A program made the translations under genes and the position numbers. Positions 17,211-26,072 of a DNA stretch of 64,000 nt are shown piece by piece (within the stretch, counting starts at the first letter, position 1; every line of letters starts with the position of its first letter). The notes beneath the pieces were generated by a model. The model was not told the DNA's origin and made no database searches. It was given only the letters and a program-made list of their open reading frames with translations. The stretch is from Facklamia sp. 7083-14-GEN3 (GTDB lineage Bacteria; Bacillota; Bacilli; Lactobacillales; Aerococcaceae): assembly GCF_024742075.1 (NCBI RefSeq), contig NZ_JANSGD010000002.1, forward strand, positions 238,675 to 302,674, in the 5' to 3' direction.

Positions 17211-18479
17211 TTATTTGTCTTTTCTGCGCGGTTTCCCAATGTTTTTTGTATTACGCTTACGATTTTTCTTTTTAGCTTTTACTGCTGTTTTCGGTTTTTT
17301 TGAATGAGATTTACGCTTAGTTATTCGTTTGCTGGACTGTCTTATTTCTTCCTCCTCAGGCCGTTCATTTAATAATTGACGGTCATAAAGCACTCTTTCT
17401 TCTAAGTGAATACTGCTGTCATCAAGCATTCTTTTTAGGTTTAGAGCTTCTTGTTGATTGACCAGTGAAATAGCACATCCCTCATTCCCCATGCGTCCAG
17501 TTCTTCCTGAACGATGGTAATAGGTACGCACATCACGCGCTGGATGATAATGAATAACATTAGGTATGCCTTCTATATCAAGCCCTCTAGAAGCTAAATC
17601 TGTCGTTAATAGATAGATTGTTTTTTGTTGTCTAAACTGTTCTAAGGCTATTTGTCTTTCTTGATTGGTTAATTGACTATGAAGGACAGATATGGATAAA
17701 TTTTCAAAAATCATTTTTGCAGCAGCTCTTTCTAAATCGCTAATTTGATCAAAAAAAACAATTGCTTGCATTCCCTCCATTTGAGCCAAACGCTTTAACA
17801 TGTTTGTTTTTTGTCGGTTGTTTACTTCTAGGTATACATGTTCAGTCTGAATATTGGCCGACTCCATTGAAATTTCTAAGCGATCAAATTCATAATTTTT
17901 TGCTTGTAAATAATCAAGAAAGTCTTTACTTTTAGTAGCTGAAAAATAATAGCGTTTAATATCTCTCATGAGGCGCTTCTCAATCATTTCAATGTCTGCT
18001 ATTTGTTGCTCTCCTTTTGAAAACAAATAGTCTGCTTCATCATAGATAATCCATCTAACCGTATGAACCTTCAGTTTAGATGTTTGCTTTAGTAACTCAT
18101 TGAAACGACCAGGAGTTGCCACAATAAGCTCTGGTTTGTTTTTTAATTTTTCAATTTGTCTTTTGACATTAGCACCGCCAACAATACTCGTAACAGTAAT
18201 TCCAAGTAACCGGCTCCATTCATCCACCACTAAAAAAATCTGCTGAGCTAATTCTTGAGTGGGGGCAAATATGATGGCTTGTAGCTGTTGGTTTACTTCA
18301 ATCTTTTCTAAGATAGGCAGCAAATAGGCCAATGTTTTCCCTGTACCCGTTGGCGAAATAGCTACAACCGATTCTTCATCTTTAATATAGGGATAGACTT
18401 GTTTTTGAATAGCTGTCGCCTCGGAAAAATTCTTTTCTTGCCAGTATTTTTTCAATTGAGTATTTGATAATTCCTTCAT
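17211..18479 (-). CDS. DEAD-box RNA helicase, YfmL/CshC-like
   Basis: ATP-dependent RNA helicase of 422 aa. Motifs in order: Q motif region SEATAIQKQ near residue 18, SPTGTGKT near 40, GGANVKRQIEKLK and TPGR near 100-120, DEAD near 146, SAT near 180 and HRSGRTGRMG near 325. The GGANVK block and short core resemble YfmL (CshC) of Bacillus more than CshA. The last 60 residues are Lys/Arg-rich and probably bind RNA. Start supported by AAGGAGCTATT. A role in ribosome assembly or RNA turnover is likely from the family. Confidence 0.9.
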   Translation of the reverse strand: MKELSNTQLKKYWQEKNFSEATAIQKQVYPYIKDEESVVAISPTGTGKTLAYLLPILEKIEVNQQLQAIIFAPTQELAQQIFLVVDEWSRLLGITVTSIVGGANVKRQIEKLKNKPELIVATPGRFNELLKQTSKLKVHTVRWIIYDEADYLFSKGEQQIADIEMIEKRLMRDIKRYYFSATKSKDFLDYLQAKNYEFDRLEISMESANIQTEHVYLEVNNRQKTNMLKRLAQMEGMQAIVFFDQISDLERAAAKMIFENLSISVLHSQLTNQERQIALEQFRQQKTIYLLTTDLASRGLDIEGIPNVIHYHPARDVRTYYHRSGRTGRMGNEGCAISLVNQQEALNLKRMLDDSSIHLEERVLYDRQLLNERPEEEEIRQSSKRITKRKSHSKKPKTAVKAKKKNRKRNTKNIGKPRRKDK

Positions 18480-18500
18480 AATAGCTCCTTTTTCATGAAA

Positions 18501-18533
18501 GAACGGCTAAAAGTCATTGACTTCTAACCGTTC
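18501..18533 (-). terminator. Intrinsic terminator between oxidoreductase and helicase genes
   Basis: A long stem, GAACGGTTAGAAGTCA against its near-complement with a couple of mismatches, lies between the two minus-strand genes. It is followed by only a short TTTC tract, so termination may be partial. Confidence 0.6.
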
Positions 18534-18540
18534 TAGGGTC

Positions 18541-19551
18541 TTAGTATAGTTTAGCTGACTGACGTAATAACTCAAGCACTTGAACCACTTGCAAGGATAA
18601 TTGCCTCCAGTTCTCATACAAAATTTCTTTATGAATTGTTTTTTCTTCTAATATCATATCTGAGAAGCTTAATAATTCATCAAACATTGGATTAGCTGGT
18701 AAATAATCGATAATTTGGGCCTTTTTACCTTCTGTGTTGACTAAACTCACTTTTGTTAAGCGTGAGATATCATTAATGATAAAAGTTTCTTTACCAATAT
18801 AAAATTCACTAGGCATCATAGAATGTACAGTCTTGGACAAAAAGATTGAAACTTGTGTTTGAGGATACTTTAAAATGATTGTACCAAACAAATCAATTTG
18901 TCGTCCATCATCTAAAGCATGATAATGAACCGATTCAGGAAGACCAAATAAGTCGAGCGCTATATATAAAGGATAGACACCTAAATCCATCAATGAACCA
19001 CCTTCAAAATCAGCATTAAAAACGTTGGGAACTTGCCAGCCTTTTTCTTTGGATTCTAAATAAGTCTCATAGCGAGAAGAATACTGTCCCATGTTAAAGT
19101 TGGCACCATATAAAGGCGCCTCCAACTCTTTCATTTTATGTTTAATCAATGGTTTTAGGCGACTATAGTTACGACTATGATAATGCAGAGCTGCTTCAAA
19201 AACATAAACTCCGACTTCGTCAGCGAGTGAATATAATTCATGCCACTGAGCAGATGAAGTAACCATAGGCTTTTCGATGATTACATGTTTTTTTGCCTTC
19301 ACAGCTTGCATGGCTTGCTTAAAATGTAAAGAATTGGGACTCGCTATATATATAACATCGATTTTAGGATCATAAAGAATATTATTTAATTCATTGGTAA
19401 AATAATCCGCTTCATACTTTAGCGCCAGTTGTTTAGCAGTATCCAAATAGCGTGAGTAAACTGCCGTAAGATGGTAACGTTGAGTTAACTGAGCTGCATT
19501 GATCATTTGCTCAGTTATCCATGAGCTACCAATTGTCGCATAGTTCAACAT
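18541..19551 (-). CDS. Gfo/Idh/MocA-family oxidoreductase
   Basis: NAD(P)-dependent dehydrogenase of 336 aa, with a Rossmann domain followed by the family alpha/beta C-terminal domain. Family marks are VIYIASPNSLHFKQAM near residue 72, the catalytic-Lys motif IIEKPMV near 92, and GGSLMDLGVYPLYIALDLFG near 188. The dinucleotide loop reads IGSSWIT rather than the usual IGxGxxx, so one glycine is Ser. Start follows AAGGAGCGTTTCTC. Substrate is unknown; members of this branch are annotated only broadly. It is flanked by a helicase and an oligopeptidase. Confidence 0.85.
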   Translation of the reverse strand: MLNYATIGSSWITEQMINAAQLTQRYHLTAVYSRYLDTAKQLALKYEADYFTNELNNILYDPKIDVIYIASPNSLHFKQAMQAVKAKKHVIIEKPMVTSSAQWHELYSLADEVGVYVFEAALHYHSRNYSRLKPLIKHKMKELEAPLYGANFNMGQYSSRYETYLESKEKGWQVPNVFNADFEGGSLMDLGVYPLYIALDLFGLPESVHYHALDDGRQIDLFGTIILKYPQTQVSIFLSKTVHSMMPSEFYIGKETFIINDISRLTKVSLVNTEGKKAQIIDYLPANPMFDELLSFSDMILEEKTIHKEILYENWRQLSLQVVQVLELLRQSAKLY

Positions 19552-19576
19552 GAGAAACGCTCCTTTAAGATAGACA

Positions 19577-21280
19577 TTATTTTCTTAAGGTTTCTTCATC
19601 GACTTGATCAAGATAGGCCTCTATACTAGCTAAAGTATCCGCAAGATTGCCAGGCTCAAATGGTGACTTCAAGTTTCCTGTTGCAATAATTTCTGTGAAA
19701 GTCTGAGTTCCTCCAACTTTACAAATATTTAAATAGTCTTCCCATGCTTTTGGATCATGATCGACTTGACTACGTTTCCAGAATTGGAAAGCACACACTT
19801 GAGCTAAAGTATAATCAATATAATAGAAAGGCATTGTGAAAATATGCAATTGTTTGAACCACCAACCGCCATTTTCATAGAACTCATTGCCTTGGTAATC
19901 AATCCAAGGGTTATAAATTTTTTCTAATTTTCTCCATGTTTGACGACGTTCTTCTGGGGTCATGTTTGGATTTTCATACACTTCATGTTGGAAGTGGTCC
20001 ACACAAACACCATAAGGAATAAATTGAACAGCTCCAGCTAAATGTTGATACTTAAATTTCTCAATGCTATCACCAAAGAAATTTTTCATCCATGGCCAAG
20101 TTAAAAATTCCATCGACATAGAGTGAATCTCACAAGATTCTAAAGTAGGCCATACAGCTTCAGGAGTTTGAATCCATCTTGAGTTATAAACTTGGAAAGC
20201 GTGGCCTGCCTCGTGAGTCAATACTTCAACATCATGTGACGTTCCATTAAAGTTAGCAAAAATATAAGGCGTTTTATAATTAGGCAGATAAGTGCAGTAA
20301 GCCCCAGTGTCTTTGCCGGGTTTAGATTCTAAATCTAAAACATCGTGTTCAATTAATAAGTCGATGAACTCACCAGTTTCTGGTGATAATTCATGGTACA
20401 TTTCAACACCTTTGGCAACTATTTCTTCTGGGCTACCTTCAGGCTTAGCATTACCTGTTGGGAAAGTTAGACCTAAGTCATAAAAGGCTAGCTTATCCAA
20501 ACCTAAACGCTCACGTTGACGTTCAAATAGTTTTTCCGCTAAAGGAACTACGTGTTTTTGAACTTCTTTACGATAGACTTCCACATCATTACGGTCATAG
20601 TCCAAACGAGCCATACGCGCATAACCGACTTCAACAAAGTCTTTAAAACCAAGCTTCGTTGCAATTTCATGACGCGTTTTAACTAATTGGTCGTAAATAC
20701 GATCAAACTCATCTTGACGTTCTAAATACCAATCAGTAATCAGTTCGGAAGTTTCTTTACGAACTTTGCGATCCGGATCTTGCGTAAATGCGCCAATGCT
20801 TGATAAGTTATAAGTTTCACCTTTATACTCGATTTCAGCAGAAGCTTTTAACTTACCATATTCGGATACCAAACGATTCTCCTTTTGTAATAACGGAATA
20901 ATTTCAGGAGAAAAGATTTTCAAATGATTTTCTGCTAATTTAAAGAAAGTATGAGGTAATTCCTCTTCCAATTCTTTGCGGTAAGGTGAATCTAATGTAG
21001 CTCGATAATATTCGCTTTCCCATTCGCTAATGAGGGGTGAGTTTTCATCCCAAAAATCTGTTTCATCTGAATAGAATTGATCACGGGTATCCACTGAATG
21101 ACGAATTGAAGTTAATGTTGAATTGGTTTCAATATCTCTTTGAATGGCTTGAATGGCTTTAACTGCTGCAATTGCTTCATCAGCCGATTCAGCTTTTTTA
21201 ATTTTCTCAATCTGTTGTTGGAATGACTGTTTTAAAGCAGACATGTCTGGTCTTTTATATTCGAATTCATTGAATTTCAT
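19577..21280 (-). CDS. M3-family oligoendopeptidase (PepF-related)
   Basis: Cytosolic zinc peptidase that cleaves short peptides. The zinc motif HEAGH lies in VLTHEAGHAFQVYNS near residue 345, and the third ligand region is TLESCEIHSMSMEFLTWPW near 375. Length (567 aa) fits the shorter M3 oligoendopeptidase group. The C-terminal AQVCAFQFWKRSQVD is usual for the family. The ATG follows AAAGGATGTGG and a promoter with a TATAAT box. It is divergent from the uvrC operon. Confidence 0.92.
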   Translation of the reverse strand: MKFNEFEYKRPDMSALKQSFQQQIEKIKKAESADEAIAAVKAIQAIQRDIETNSTLTSIRHSVDTRDQFYSDETDFWDENSPLISEWESEYYRATLDSPYRKELEEELPHTFFKLAENHLKIFSPEIIPLLQKENRLVSEYGKLKASAEIEYKGETYNLSSIGAFTQDPDRKVRKETSELITDWYLERQDEFDRIYDQLVKTRHEIATKLGFKDFVEVGYARMARLDYDRNDVEVYRKEVQKHVVPLAEKLFERQRERLGLDKLAFYDLGLTFPTGNAKPEGSPEEIVAKGVEMYHELSPETGEFIDLLIEHDVLDLESKPGKDTGAYCTYLPNYKTPYIFANFNGTSHDVEVLTHEAGHAFQVYNSRWIQTPEAVWPTLESCEIHSMSMEFLTWPWMKNFFGDSIEKFKYQHLAGAVQFIPYGVCVDHFQHEVYENPNMTPEERRQTWRKLEKIYNPWIDYQGNEFYENGGWWFKQLHIFTMPFYYIDYTLAQVCAFQFWKRSQVDHDPKAWEDYLNICKVGGTQTFTEIIATGNLKSPFEPGNLADTLASIEAYLDQVDEETLRK

Positions 21281-21312
21281 ACTTCCACATCCTTTTTTAA
21301 TTATTAGTTTTA

Positions 21313-21341
21313 TTATAGCACAGCGTGATTATACTGAAAAC
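21313..21341 (-). promoter_or_regulatory. Promoter of the oligoendopeptidase gene
   Basis: On the minus strand TTTTCA and TATAAT have 17-bp spacing, with TGC before the -10 (extended -10). Confidence 0.7.
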
Positions 21342-21360
21342 GATTTAAAAATAAACTTTC

Positions 21361-21389
21361 TTGACTGCTTTTGTTATACTATATATAAG
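21361..21389 (+). promoter_or_regulatory. Promoter of the uvrC operon
   Basis: TTGACT and TATAAG have 17-bp spacing, about 20 bp before the small gene's ribosome site. It is divergent from the oligoendopeptidase promoter only 20 bp away, so the two promoters may interfere. Confidence 0.65.
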
Positions 21390-21409
21390 TGAATTTAAGG
21401 AGCATGCAA

Positions 21410-21733
21410 ATGGCTGATAAGTTTCAATATAAAGGAATCGTCATTTATCAAAAAATAATTAAGGCCAGTGATCCCACATTGGTCTTATTTAAATTAAAAC
21501 TAATTAAACATCCGTTAAATCCTATTGAGCTAATTAATCAAGAATTTACTGCTTTGATTGCTCGAAAATCTTTAACTTTTATGTATGAGGTTATGCTGGG
21601 GGATCAGATTCTTATCTACGGACACTTTAATAATAAAAAGCAATTTATTACTGAGAAATATCTGATTGAAAAAAGAGTCCCCCGCTCTTATGAAAGAACA
21701 ATTCGACAACTACCTAATCAGAAAAAAGGCTAG
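21410..21733 (+). CDS. Small conserved-looking protein upstream of uvrC, function unknown
   Basis: A 107-aa protein of no recognised family. It is basic and beta-rich: YKGIVIYQKI, then LVLFKLKLI, then MLGDQILIYGHFNNKKQFI, then a Lys/Arg-rich tail. The alternating strands and the GDQILIYGHF segment recall an OB-fold nucleic-acid-binding protein, but this is only a visual impression. The ATG at 21410 is 7 bp from AAGGAG; an in-frame ATG at 21404 is too close to that site. It shares a promoter with uvrC and ends 15 bp before it, so a link to DNA repair is possible. Confidence 0.65.
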   Translation: MADKFQYKGIVIYQKIIKASDPTLVLFKLKLIKHPLNPIELINQEFTALIARKSLTFMYEVMLGDQILIYGHFNNKKQFITEKYLIEKRVPRSYERTIRQLPNQKKG

Positions 21734-21748
21734 AAAGGAGGCTAATGT

Positions 21749-23563
21749 ATGACGAAAGAAAGTCCTGAAGAAATTCGACACAATATTGAACAGAGACTCC
21801 CTTTATTACCTGATTTGCCTGGATGCTACTTAATGAAAGATGTCAATGATAAAATCATATACGTAGGTAAAGCTAAAAACTTAAAAAACCGCGTTCGATC
21901 TTATTTCAGGGGAGCACATGATAGTAAAACAACTAAATTGGTTTCTGAAATTCATCATTTCGAAACAATTGTAACGAATTCAAACAAAGAAGCGTTGATT
22001 CTCGAAATAAACTTGATCCAACAATATAAGCCTCAATATAATATAAAACTTAAAGACGGCAGTATGTATCCATACTTAAAAATAACGAATGAAAAAGACC
22101 CCCAATTAATTATAACTAATCAAGTTCTTAAAGATGGTGGCCATTATTTCGGACCTTTCCCAAACGTACAAGCCGCTACCGCCACTCAACAATTATTACA
22201 AAAAATTTATCCTCTAAGACGTTGTGGTAAAAATGAAAAACGCGCCTGCTTTTACTATCACCTAGGACAGTGTATCGGTTGCTGCGACCATCCCATTTCC
22301 AAAGAGACCTATCAGAAACAAATTAATCGCATCAAACGTTTCTTTAATGGTGAGGTCGGCCCCATTAAGAATGATTTGAAGCGTAAGATGTCTGAAGCGG
22401 CTGATAAACTAGATTTCGAACAAGCTGCTGATTTACGCGATCAGATTGAATATATCGAGACAACCGTTGAAAGACAAGCTATTATGAGCCAAGAGTATGA
22501 TAATATGGATGTCTTCAATTTCTATTATGATAAGGGATGGATATCTATACAAACCTTTATGTTAAGACAAGGTTCCATTCTTAAACGTAAAGCTGCTCTT
22601 TTTCCTAGTTATGGTGAAAAAGAACCAGACAATGAACTAACCACTTATATTGCTCGCTTCTATAAGGAGCAATATAATGTTATACCAAAAGCTATCTTAG
22701 TCCCTGCCACTGTTGATCAAGAGGTTCTAGAAGAGGTTTTCGAAATTCCTGTTCAAACACCTCTTAGAGGAAAGAAGAAGTCCATGCTCGATTTATGTGA
22801 AAAAAATGCTAAGTTAGCTTTGGATGAAAAATTCCGATTAATTGAAGCTAGCAAGCTTAAAACGCTGGGAGCCATCGAAGAGTTAGCAGAGGCTCTTAAA
22901 GTTGAGCAAGTTAATCATATTGAAGCATTTGACCACTCCCATATTCAAGGAGTTCATACGGTCTCAGGTATGGTTGTCTATCAAGAAGGTAAACCTGACC
23001 GCAAAAATTACCGGAAATTTAAAATTAAGAGTGGTGATGGGGCTAATGAATTTGCTCATTCTCAAGAAGTTATCCGACGAAGATACACCCGCTTACTCAG
23101 AGAAGATAAACCATTACCTGATTTGATTTTAATGGATGGTGGGATTATACAAGTAAGAGCCGCTAGAGACGTCTTGGAAAATGAGTTAGGTTTGTCTATC
23201 CCTATAGCCGGTATGGTTAAAAACGATAAACACAAGACCGCCTCTTTATTAGATGGATACACTGAAAAGATAGTGGAGCTTGATCCTCGTTCCCAGGCCT
23301 TTCATTTTATTCAAAGAGTACAAGAAGAAGTTCATCGTTATGCCATTTCTTATCACCGAAAAGTACGGTCTAAGAGTCAAGTTGCTTCTATTTTGGATAC
23401 TATACCAGGAGTTGGCCCAGCTACACGCTCTAAACTTTTAAAACACTTTAAATCATTACAAAAAATTAAACAATCTGATGTCGATACTCTGCGTAGATTG
23501 GGCATTTCCCGTCCGGTCTCAAAACGAATTCTCGAATTTCTTAATGATTCTAATAACTTATAA
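21749..23563 (+). CDS. uvrC: Excinuclease ABC subunit C
   Basis: Makes the dual incisions in nucleotide excision repair together with UvrA and UvrB. Domain order is complete: a GIY-YIG nuclease with GCYLMKDVNDKIIYVGKAKN near residue 24-43, a Cys-rich segment ACFYYHLGQCIGCCDHP near 165, a UVR motif EAADKLDFEQAADLRDQIE near 215, the RNase H-like endonuclease with EAFDHSHIQG near 390, and C-terminal helix-hairpin-helix motifs (LDTIPGVGPATRSKLL) near 550. Length 604 aa is typical. Start follows AAAGGAGGCTAATGT. Confidence 0.97.
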   Translation: MTKESPEEIRHNIEQRLPLLPDLPGCYLMKDVNDKIIYVGKAKNLKNRVRSYFRGAHDSKTTKLVSEIHHFETIVTNSNKEALILEINLIQQYKPQYNIKLKDGSMYPYLKITNEKDPQLIITNQVLKDGGHYFGPFPNVQAATATQQLLQKIYPLRRCGKNEKRACFYYHLGQCIGCCDHPISKETYQKQINRIKRFFNGEVGPIKNDLKRKMSEAADKLDFEQAADLRDQIEYIETTVERQAIMSQEYDNMDVFNFYYDKGWISIQTFMLRQGSILKRKAALFPSYGEKEPDNELTTYIARFYKEQYNVIPKAILVPATVDQEVLEEVFEIPVQTPLRGKKKSMLDLCEKNAKLALDEKFRLIEASKLKTLGAIEELAEALKVEQVNHIEAFDHSHIQGVHTVSGMVVYQEGKPDRKNYRKFKIKSGDGANEFAHSQEVIRRRYTRLLREDKPLPDLILMDGGIIQVRAARDVLENELGLSIPIAGMVKNDKHKTASLLDGYTEKIVELDPRSQAFHFIQRVQEEVHRYAISYHRKVRSKSQVASILDTIPGVGPATRSKLLKHFKSLQKIKQSDVDTLRRLGISRPVSKRILEFLNDSNNL

Positions 23564-23566
23564 TAA

Positions 23567-23605
23567 AAAACCTTGCATGATTAAATCGTGCAAGGTTTTT
23601 ATTAT
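23567..23605. terminator. Bidirectional terminator after uvrC
   Basis: CCTTGCATGAT pairs with ATCGTGCAAGG (one G-U pair), flanked by A and T runs. It serves uvrC and the convergent YitT-family gene. Confidence 0.9.
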
Positions 23606-23632
23606 TATTTTTAAGAAATAGAAAGTATTATG

Positions 23633-24520
23633 TTAGCCATTGGTATTTAGAATACTTTCGTCAGTCTCTAAAGTCATTTCTTCAGGTTCGCGTAAGAAGG
23701 TAAAGCCTTCACCATCTACTTGTTGAACATCATTAACCGCAATAAATGCTTTAGGGTCAATATTATGAACAATCTTTTTAACTGCCATTAGCTGACGATT
23801 GGAAACAACCACATATAGAATTTGTCGTTGAGCCTTGGAATAAAAGCCATAACCTGAGAAGATAGTAACCCCACGCTTAACTTTATCCATAATTTCATTA
23901 CCAATTTCTTCGTGTTTTTCTGAAATAACAAACAGTGCGTTTTTAGGATTGTAACCTGTAACCCAGAAGTTTAAAATTCGGCTATATAAAAGAATTCCAA
24001 CAATTGAAATAGCTCCCTTCTCTAGACCAATCGCAAAGAATAATAGAGAAATAATCACTCCGTCAAATATTAGTAAAGCATTTGAGACACTAATTCCAGC
24101 ATATTTATTCAAAATCAAAGCAAGAATATCTGTTCCTCCGGTCGATCCGCCTCCACGAATCACGATTCCCAAGCCTGTTCCCATAATTACTCCCGATACT
24201 AATGGTGCTACTAATTGGTTATCTGGAATAAAGGGAGTAGGCTGAACAACTTTTAAAAAGAATGAAAGTGCTGCAATTGACAAAAGCGTATAAATAATCG
24301 TCATTTTACTCAATAATTTCCAACCAATAATTAAAATAATCACGTTTAATACGAAGGCTGTCTTAGGTATATCAAAGTTTAGAGTATAGTGAAGAAAAAG
24401 GGTAAAACCAGTAACTCCACCATCTCCCAACTCATTCGGTAAAGATACTAAGTTGATGGCTAATGCGACTAAGAATGTTCCGACGATTGTCATTAATAAT
24501 GATGATATGATATTTTTCAT
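23633..24520 (-). CDS. YitT-family membrane protein (DUF161/DUF2179)
   Basis: A 295-aa protein with five to six N-terminal membrane helices (about residues 5-175) and a soluble C-terminal domain. The repeated segment GVTGFTLFLHY near 35 and GGSTGGTDILALIL near 125 are the family signature, and the C-terminal GVTIFSGYGFYSKAQRQILYVVVSNRQ is the DUF2179 domain, thought to be ligand-binding. Function of the family is not established. Single gene, convergent with uvrC. Confidence 0.9.
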   Translation of the reverse strand: MKNIISSLLMTIVGTFLVALAINLVSLPNELGDGGVTGFTLFLHYTLNFDIPKTAFVLNVIILIIGWKLLSKMTIIYTLLSIAALSFFLKVVQPTPFIPDNQLVAPLVSGVIMGTGLGIVIRGGGSTGGTDILALILNKYAGISVSNALLIFDGVIISLLFFAIGLEKGAISIVGILLYSRILNFWVTGYNPKNALFVISEKHEEIGNEIMDKVKRGVTIFSGYGFYSKAQRQILYVVVSNRQLMAVKKIVHNIDPKAFIAVNDVQQVDGEGFTFLREPEEMTLETDESILNTNG

Positions 24521-24575
24521 TTTTACACTTCCTATCTTCTTTTATATATGGCTTTCCTTATAGTTATCTAACTCC

Positions 24576-24617
24576 AATAAAAAACGACACAAATGGCGGT
24601 TTTCATTTGTGTCGTTT
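24576..24617 (-). terminator. Terminator after gatB
   Basis: AAACGACACAAATG pairs with CATTTGTGTCGTTT around an 8-nt loop; on the minus strand it is followed by a T-rich tract. It ends the pcrA-ligA-camS-gatCAB transcript. Confidence 0.9.
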
Positions 24618-24631
24618 ATGTTTCCTTATAG

Positions 24632-26062
24632 CTACATTGTTTGTAATTTTTCAAGGATTAATTCATTCACGACTTGAGGGTTTGCTTGACCTTTAGTTTT
24701 CTTCATGACTTGACCTACAAAGAATCCTACGGCCCGATCTTTTCCATTCTTATAATCCTCGACTGATTGTGGGTTATTTTCAACAATCTCATCAATCAAC
24801 GGTTTCAATTGGGCTGGATCCGAAAGTTGGGCCATTCCTTTGGCTTCAACAATTTCTTTAGCGTTGCCACCTTCTTGAGCTAATATTTTGAAGAGTTTTT
24901 TGGCAATTTTAGAAGAAATTGTTCCTTTATCAATTAGCTGGATCATTTCTGCTAAATTCTTAGGGGTTAATCCTGTTTGAGAAAGTTCAACCTGTTGTGC
25001 ATTTAGATAAGCAGATACTTCACCCATTAACCAGTTCGATGCTTGTTTGGCATCTGCACCTTCTTGAATGGTTTCTTCAAAGAAATCTGACATTTCCTTT
25101 TGAAGTGTTAAGACCATGGCATCGTATTCCGGAAGCTGATAATTCTCAATGTACTTTTTACGACGCACTTCTGGCATTTCTGGCATCGATTGCTGGACTT
25201 GATCAATCCACTCTTGAGCAATAGTTACCGGTGGTAAGTCTGGTTCAGGAAAGTAGCGGTAATCTGCCGCTCCCTCTTTCGTACGCATTAGAATTGTTTG
25301 TCCTGTTTTCTCGTCATAACGACGTGTTTCTTGACGAATGACATCCCCAGATCTTAAAATGTTTTCCTGACGTTTTTCTTCAAACTCTAAACCTTTACGT
25401 ACAAAACTGAATGAATTTAAGTTCTTGATTTCAGTTTTTGTTCCAAAAGTTTCTTGTCCAAATGGACGAATTGAAATATTACCATCACAGCGTAAAGAAC
25501 CTTCTTCCATCTTGACATCTGAAACTCCGGTATACATAATTCGCTCCCGTAAAGCTTCTAGAAAGGCATGAGCCTCTTTAGGAGACCGAATATCTGCTTC
25601 AGTGACGATTTCAATTAGCGGCGTCCCTTGACGGTTCAAGTCAACATATGAATACCCGTCCACACCATGTGTGTTTTTTCCTGCATCTTCTTCCAAATGA
25701 ACACGTTCAATACGAATCCGACGCTTCTTGCCTTCTACTTCAATATCCAAGTAACCATTGGCCCCGACCGGTTGATCTAATTGAGAAATCTGATAAGCAG
25801 ACGGATTATCTGGATAAAAATAATTTTTACGATCAAACTTCATCTGTTTAGCGACCTGACAATTTAAAGCTAAGGAAGCTTTCATTCCGTATTCTATTGC
25901 TTGACGATTCATAGTCGGTAATGCTCCAGGATAACCCCAATCTTTCTCATTGGTATTGGCATTTGGATCCACGCCGAAGCCAACAGGTGAGGAAGAAAAG
26001 ATTTTAGATTGCGTTTTTAATTCCACATGGACTTCAAGTCCGATTACTGTTTCAAAATTCAT
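24632..26062 (-). CDS. gatB: Asp-tRNA(Asn)/Glu-tRNA(Gln) amidotransferase subunit B
   Basis: tRNA-binding kinase-like subunit of GatCAB, which converts Glu-tRNA(Gln) (and Asp-tRNA(Asn) where needed) to the amide form. Signature segments are the N-terminal [38 protein letters not shown] near 78, the metal-site block [11 protein letters not shown] near 122, and [14 protein letters not shown] near 150. The C-terminal YqeY-like tail ends with [17 protein letters not shown] near 447. 476 aa, full length. The AGGAGGATCTAG site precedes the start. Last gene of the gatCAB block. Confidence 0.97.
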   Translation of the reverse strand: MNFETVIGLEVHVELKTQSKIFSSSPVGFGVDPNANTNEKDWGYPGALPTMNRQAIEYGMKASLALNCQVAKQMKFDRKNYFYPDNPSAYQISQLDQPVGANGYLDIEVEGKKRRIRIERVHLEEDAGKNTHGVDGYSYVDLNRQGTPLIEIVTEADIRSPKEAHAFLEALRERIMYTGVSDVKMEEGSLRCDGNISIRPFGQETFGTKTEIKNLNSFSFVRKGLEFEEKRQENILRSGDVIRQETRRYDEKTGQTILMRTKEGAADYRYFPEPDLPPVTIAQEWIDQVQQSMPEMPEVRRKKYIENYQLPEYDAMVLTLQKEMSDFFEETIQEGADAKQASNWLMGEVSAYLNAQQVELSQTGLTPKNLAEMIQLIDKGTISSKIAKKLFKILAQEGGNAKEIVEAKGMAQLSDPAQLKPLIDEIVENNPQSVEDYKNGKDRAVGFFVGQVMKKTKGQANPQVVNELILEKLQTM

Positions 26063-26072
26063 CTAGATCCTC

